From Certhia americana (Eukaryota > Chordata > Aves > Passeriformes > Certhiidae): a stretch of DNA of 64,000 nt. A program made the translations under genes and the position numbers. The DNA is taken from contig CM031878.1 of the NCBI GenBank assembly GCA_018697195.1, positions 35,491,713 through 35,555,712 of the forward strand. Direction: 5' to 3'. Positions 63,961-64,000 of this stretch are shown one piece after another. The notes under the pieces are model-generated. The model did not search any database, was not told the origin of the DNA, and was given only the letters and a program-made list of their open reading frames with translations. How positions within the stretch are numbered: position 1 is the stretch's first letter; each line of letters opens with the position of its first letter.

Positions 63961-64000
63961 CTCTGCTGCCGCCGGAGCCCCGGCCGCGGGGCCGGCTCGT

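Larger units (their letters stand above)
61260..64000. promoter_or_regulatory. CpG island over the TLE1 5' end
   Basis: GC and CpG content rise sharply at about 61260 and stay high to the right edge, apart from an A-rich tract at 63107-63168. The island covers exon 2, intron 1, exon 1, the 5' leader and the promoter, as expected for a developmental regulator. The numerous ORFs of 60-248 codons here arise from stop-poor GC-rich sequence. Confidence 0.92.

Noticed and set aside
1..64000. Search for a CRISPR array, tRNA, operon or other prokaryotic-type system
   Set aside because: Intron-exon structure, CR1 repeats and a CpG island show vertebrate nuclear DNA. No regularly spaced repeats or tRNA-like cloverleaf were seen.

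Overview
This is a vertebrate window, most likely from a bird. It holds one recognisable gene: the 5' two-thirds of TLE1, a Groucho-family transcriptional corepressor, read on the minus strand. Fourteen coding exons with canonical GT/AG boundaries can be assembled from position 62224 (start codon) down to 3908. They join without a frameshift into 443 complete codons plus 2 nt. The exon 14 donor points beyond the left edge, so the WD40 propeller, stop codon and 3'UTR lie outside. The paralogue is TLE1, not TLE4, because of the segment starting DREPGT, the KKRKVDDKD block and the [12 protein letters not shown] run. The avian assignment rests on several CR1 LINE 3' fragments and an LTR-like element. 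Human 9q21 genes generally lie on the avian Z, so Z linkage is likely but cannot be shown from the sequence.

Layout from right to left, in the direction of TLE1 transcription. Positions 61260-64000 are a CpG island with the promoter, the 5' leader and exons 1-2. The proximal promoter candidate has three CCAAT boxes, a GC box, a CRE-like half site, an NRF1-like palindrome and a 19-bp GC-rich tandem repeat. Exons 3-4 sit at 59.75-59.96 kb. A 19.3-kb intron 4 follows, then exons 5-6 at 39.45-40.46 kb and an 18.4-kb intron 6. Exon 7 encodes the end of the Q domain and the GP domain. Exon 8 is a 17-nt microexon. Exons 9-14, between 3.9 and 12.2 kb, encode the CcN and SP regions. The left end (1-3907) is intron 14 and carries a GC-rich minisatellite interrupted by 10 Ns.

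The large introns are AT-rich. They hold microsatellites, A-runs, a repeat cluster (LTR-like element plus three CR1 fragments) at 26.3-29.46 kb, and a few stretches dense in transcription-factor-like motifs that could be conserved enhancers. I saw no second protein gene, tRNA, rRNA, CRISPR or prokaryotic-type system. The short ORFs scattered through the introns and the CpG island look like chance ORFs.

The most interesting biological possibility is that the exon 7 / microexon 8 region is built so that either reading through the exon 7 donor or skipping the microexon yields a protein of about 193-200 residues with only the Q and GP domains. That is the same architecture as the short family member AES/TLE5.
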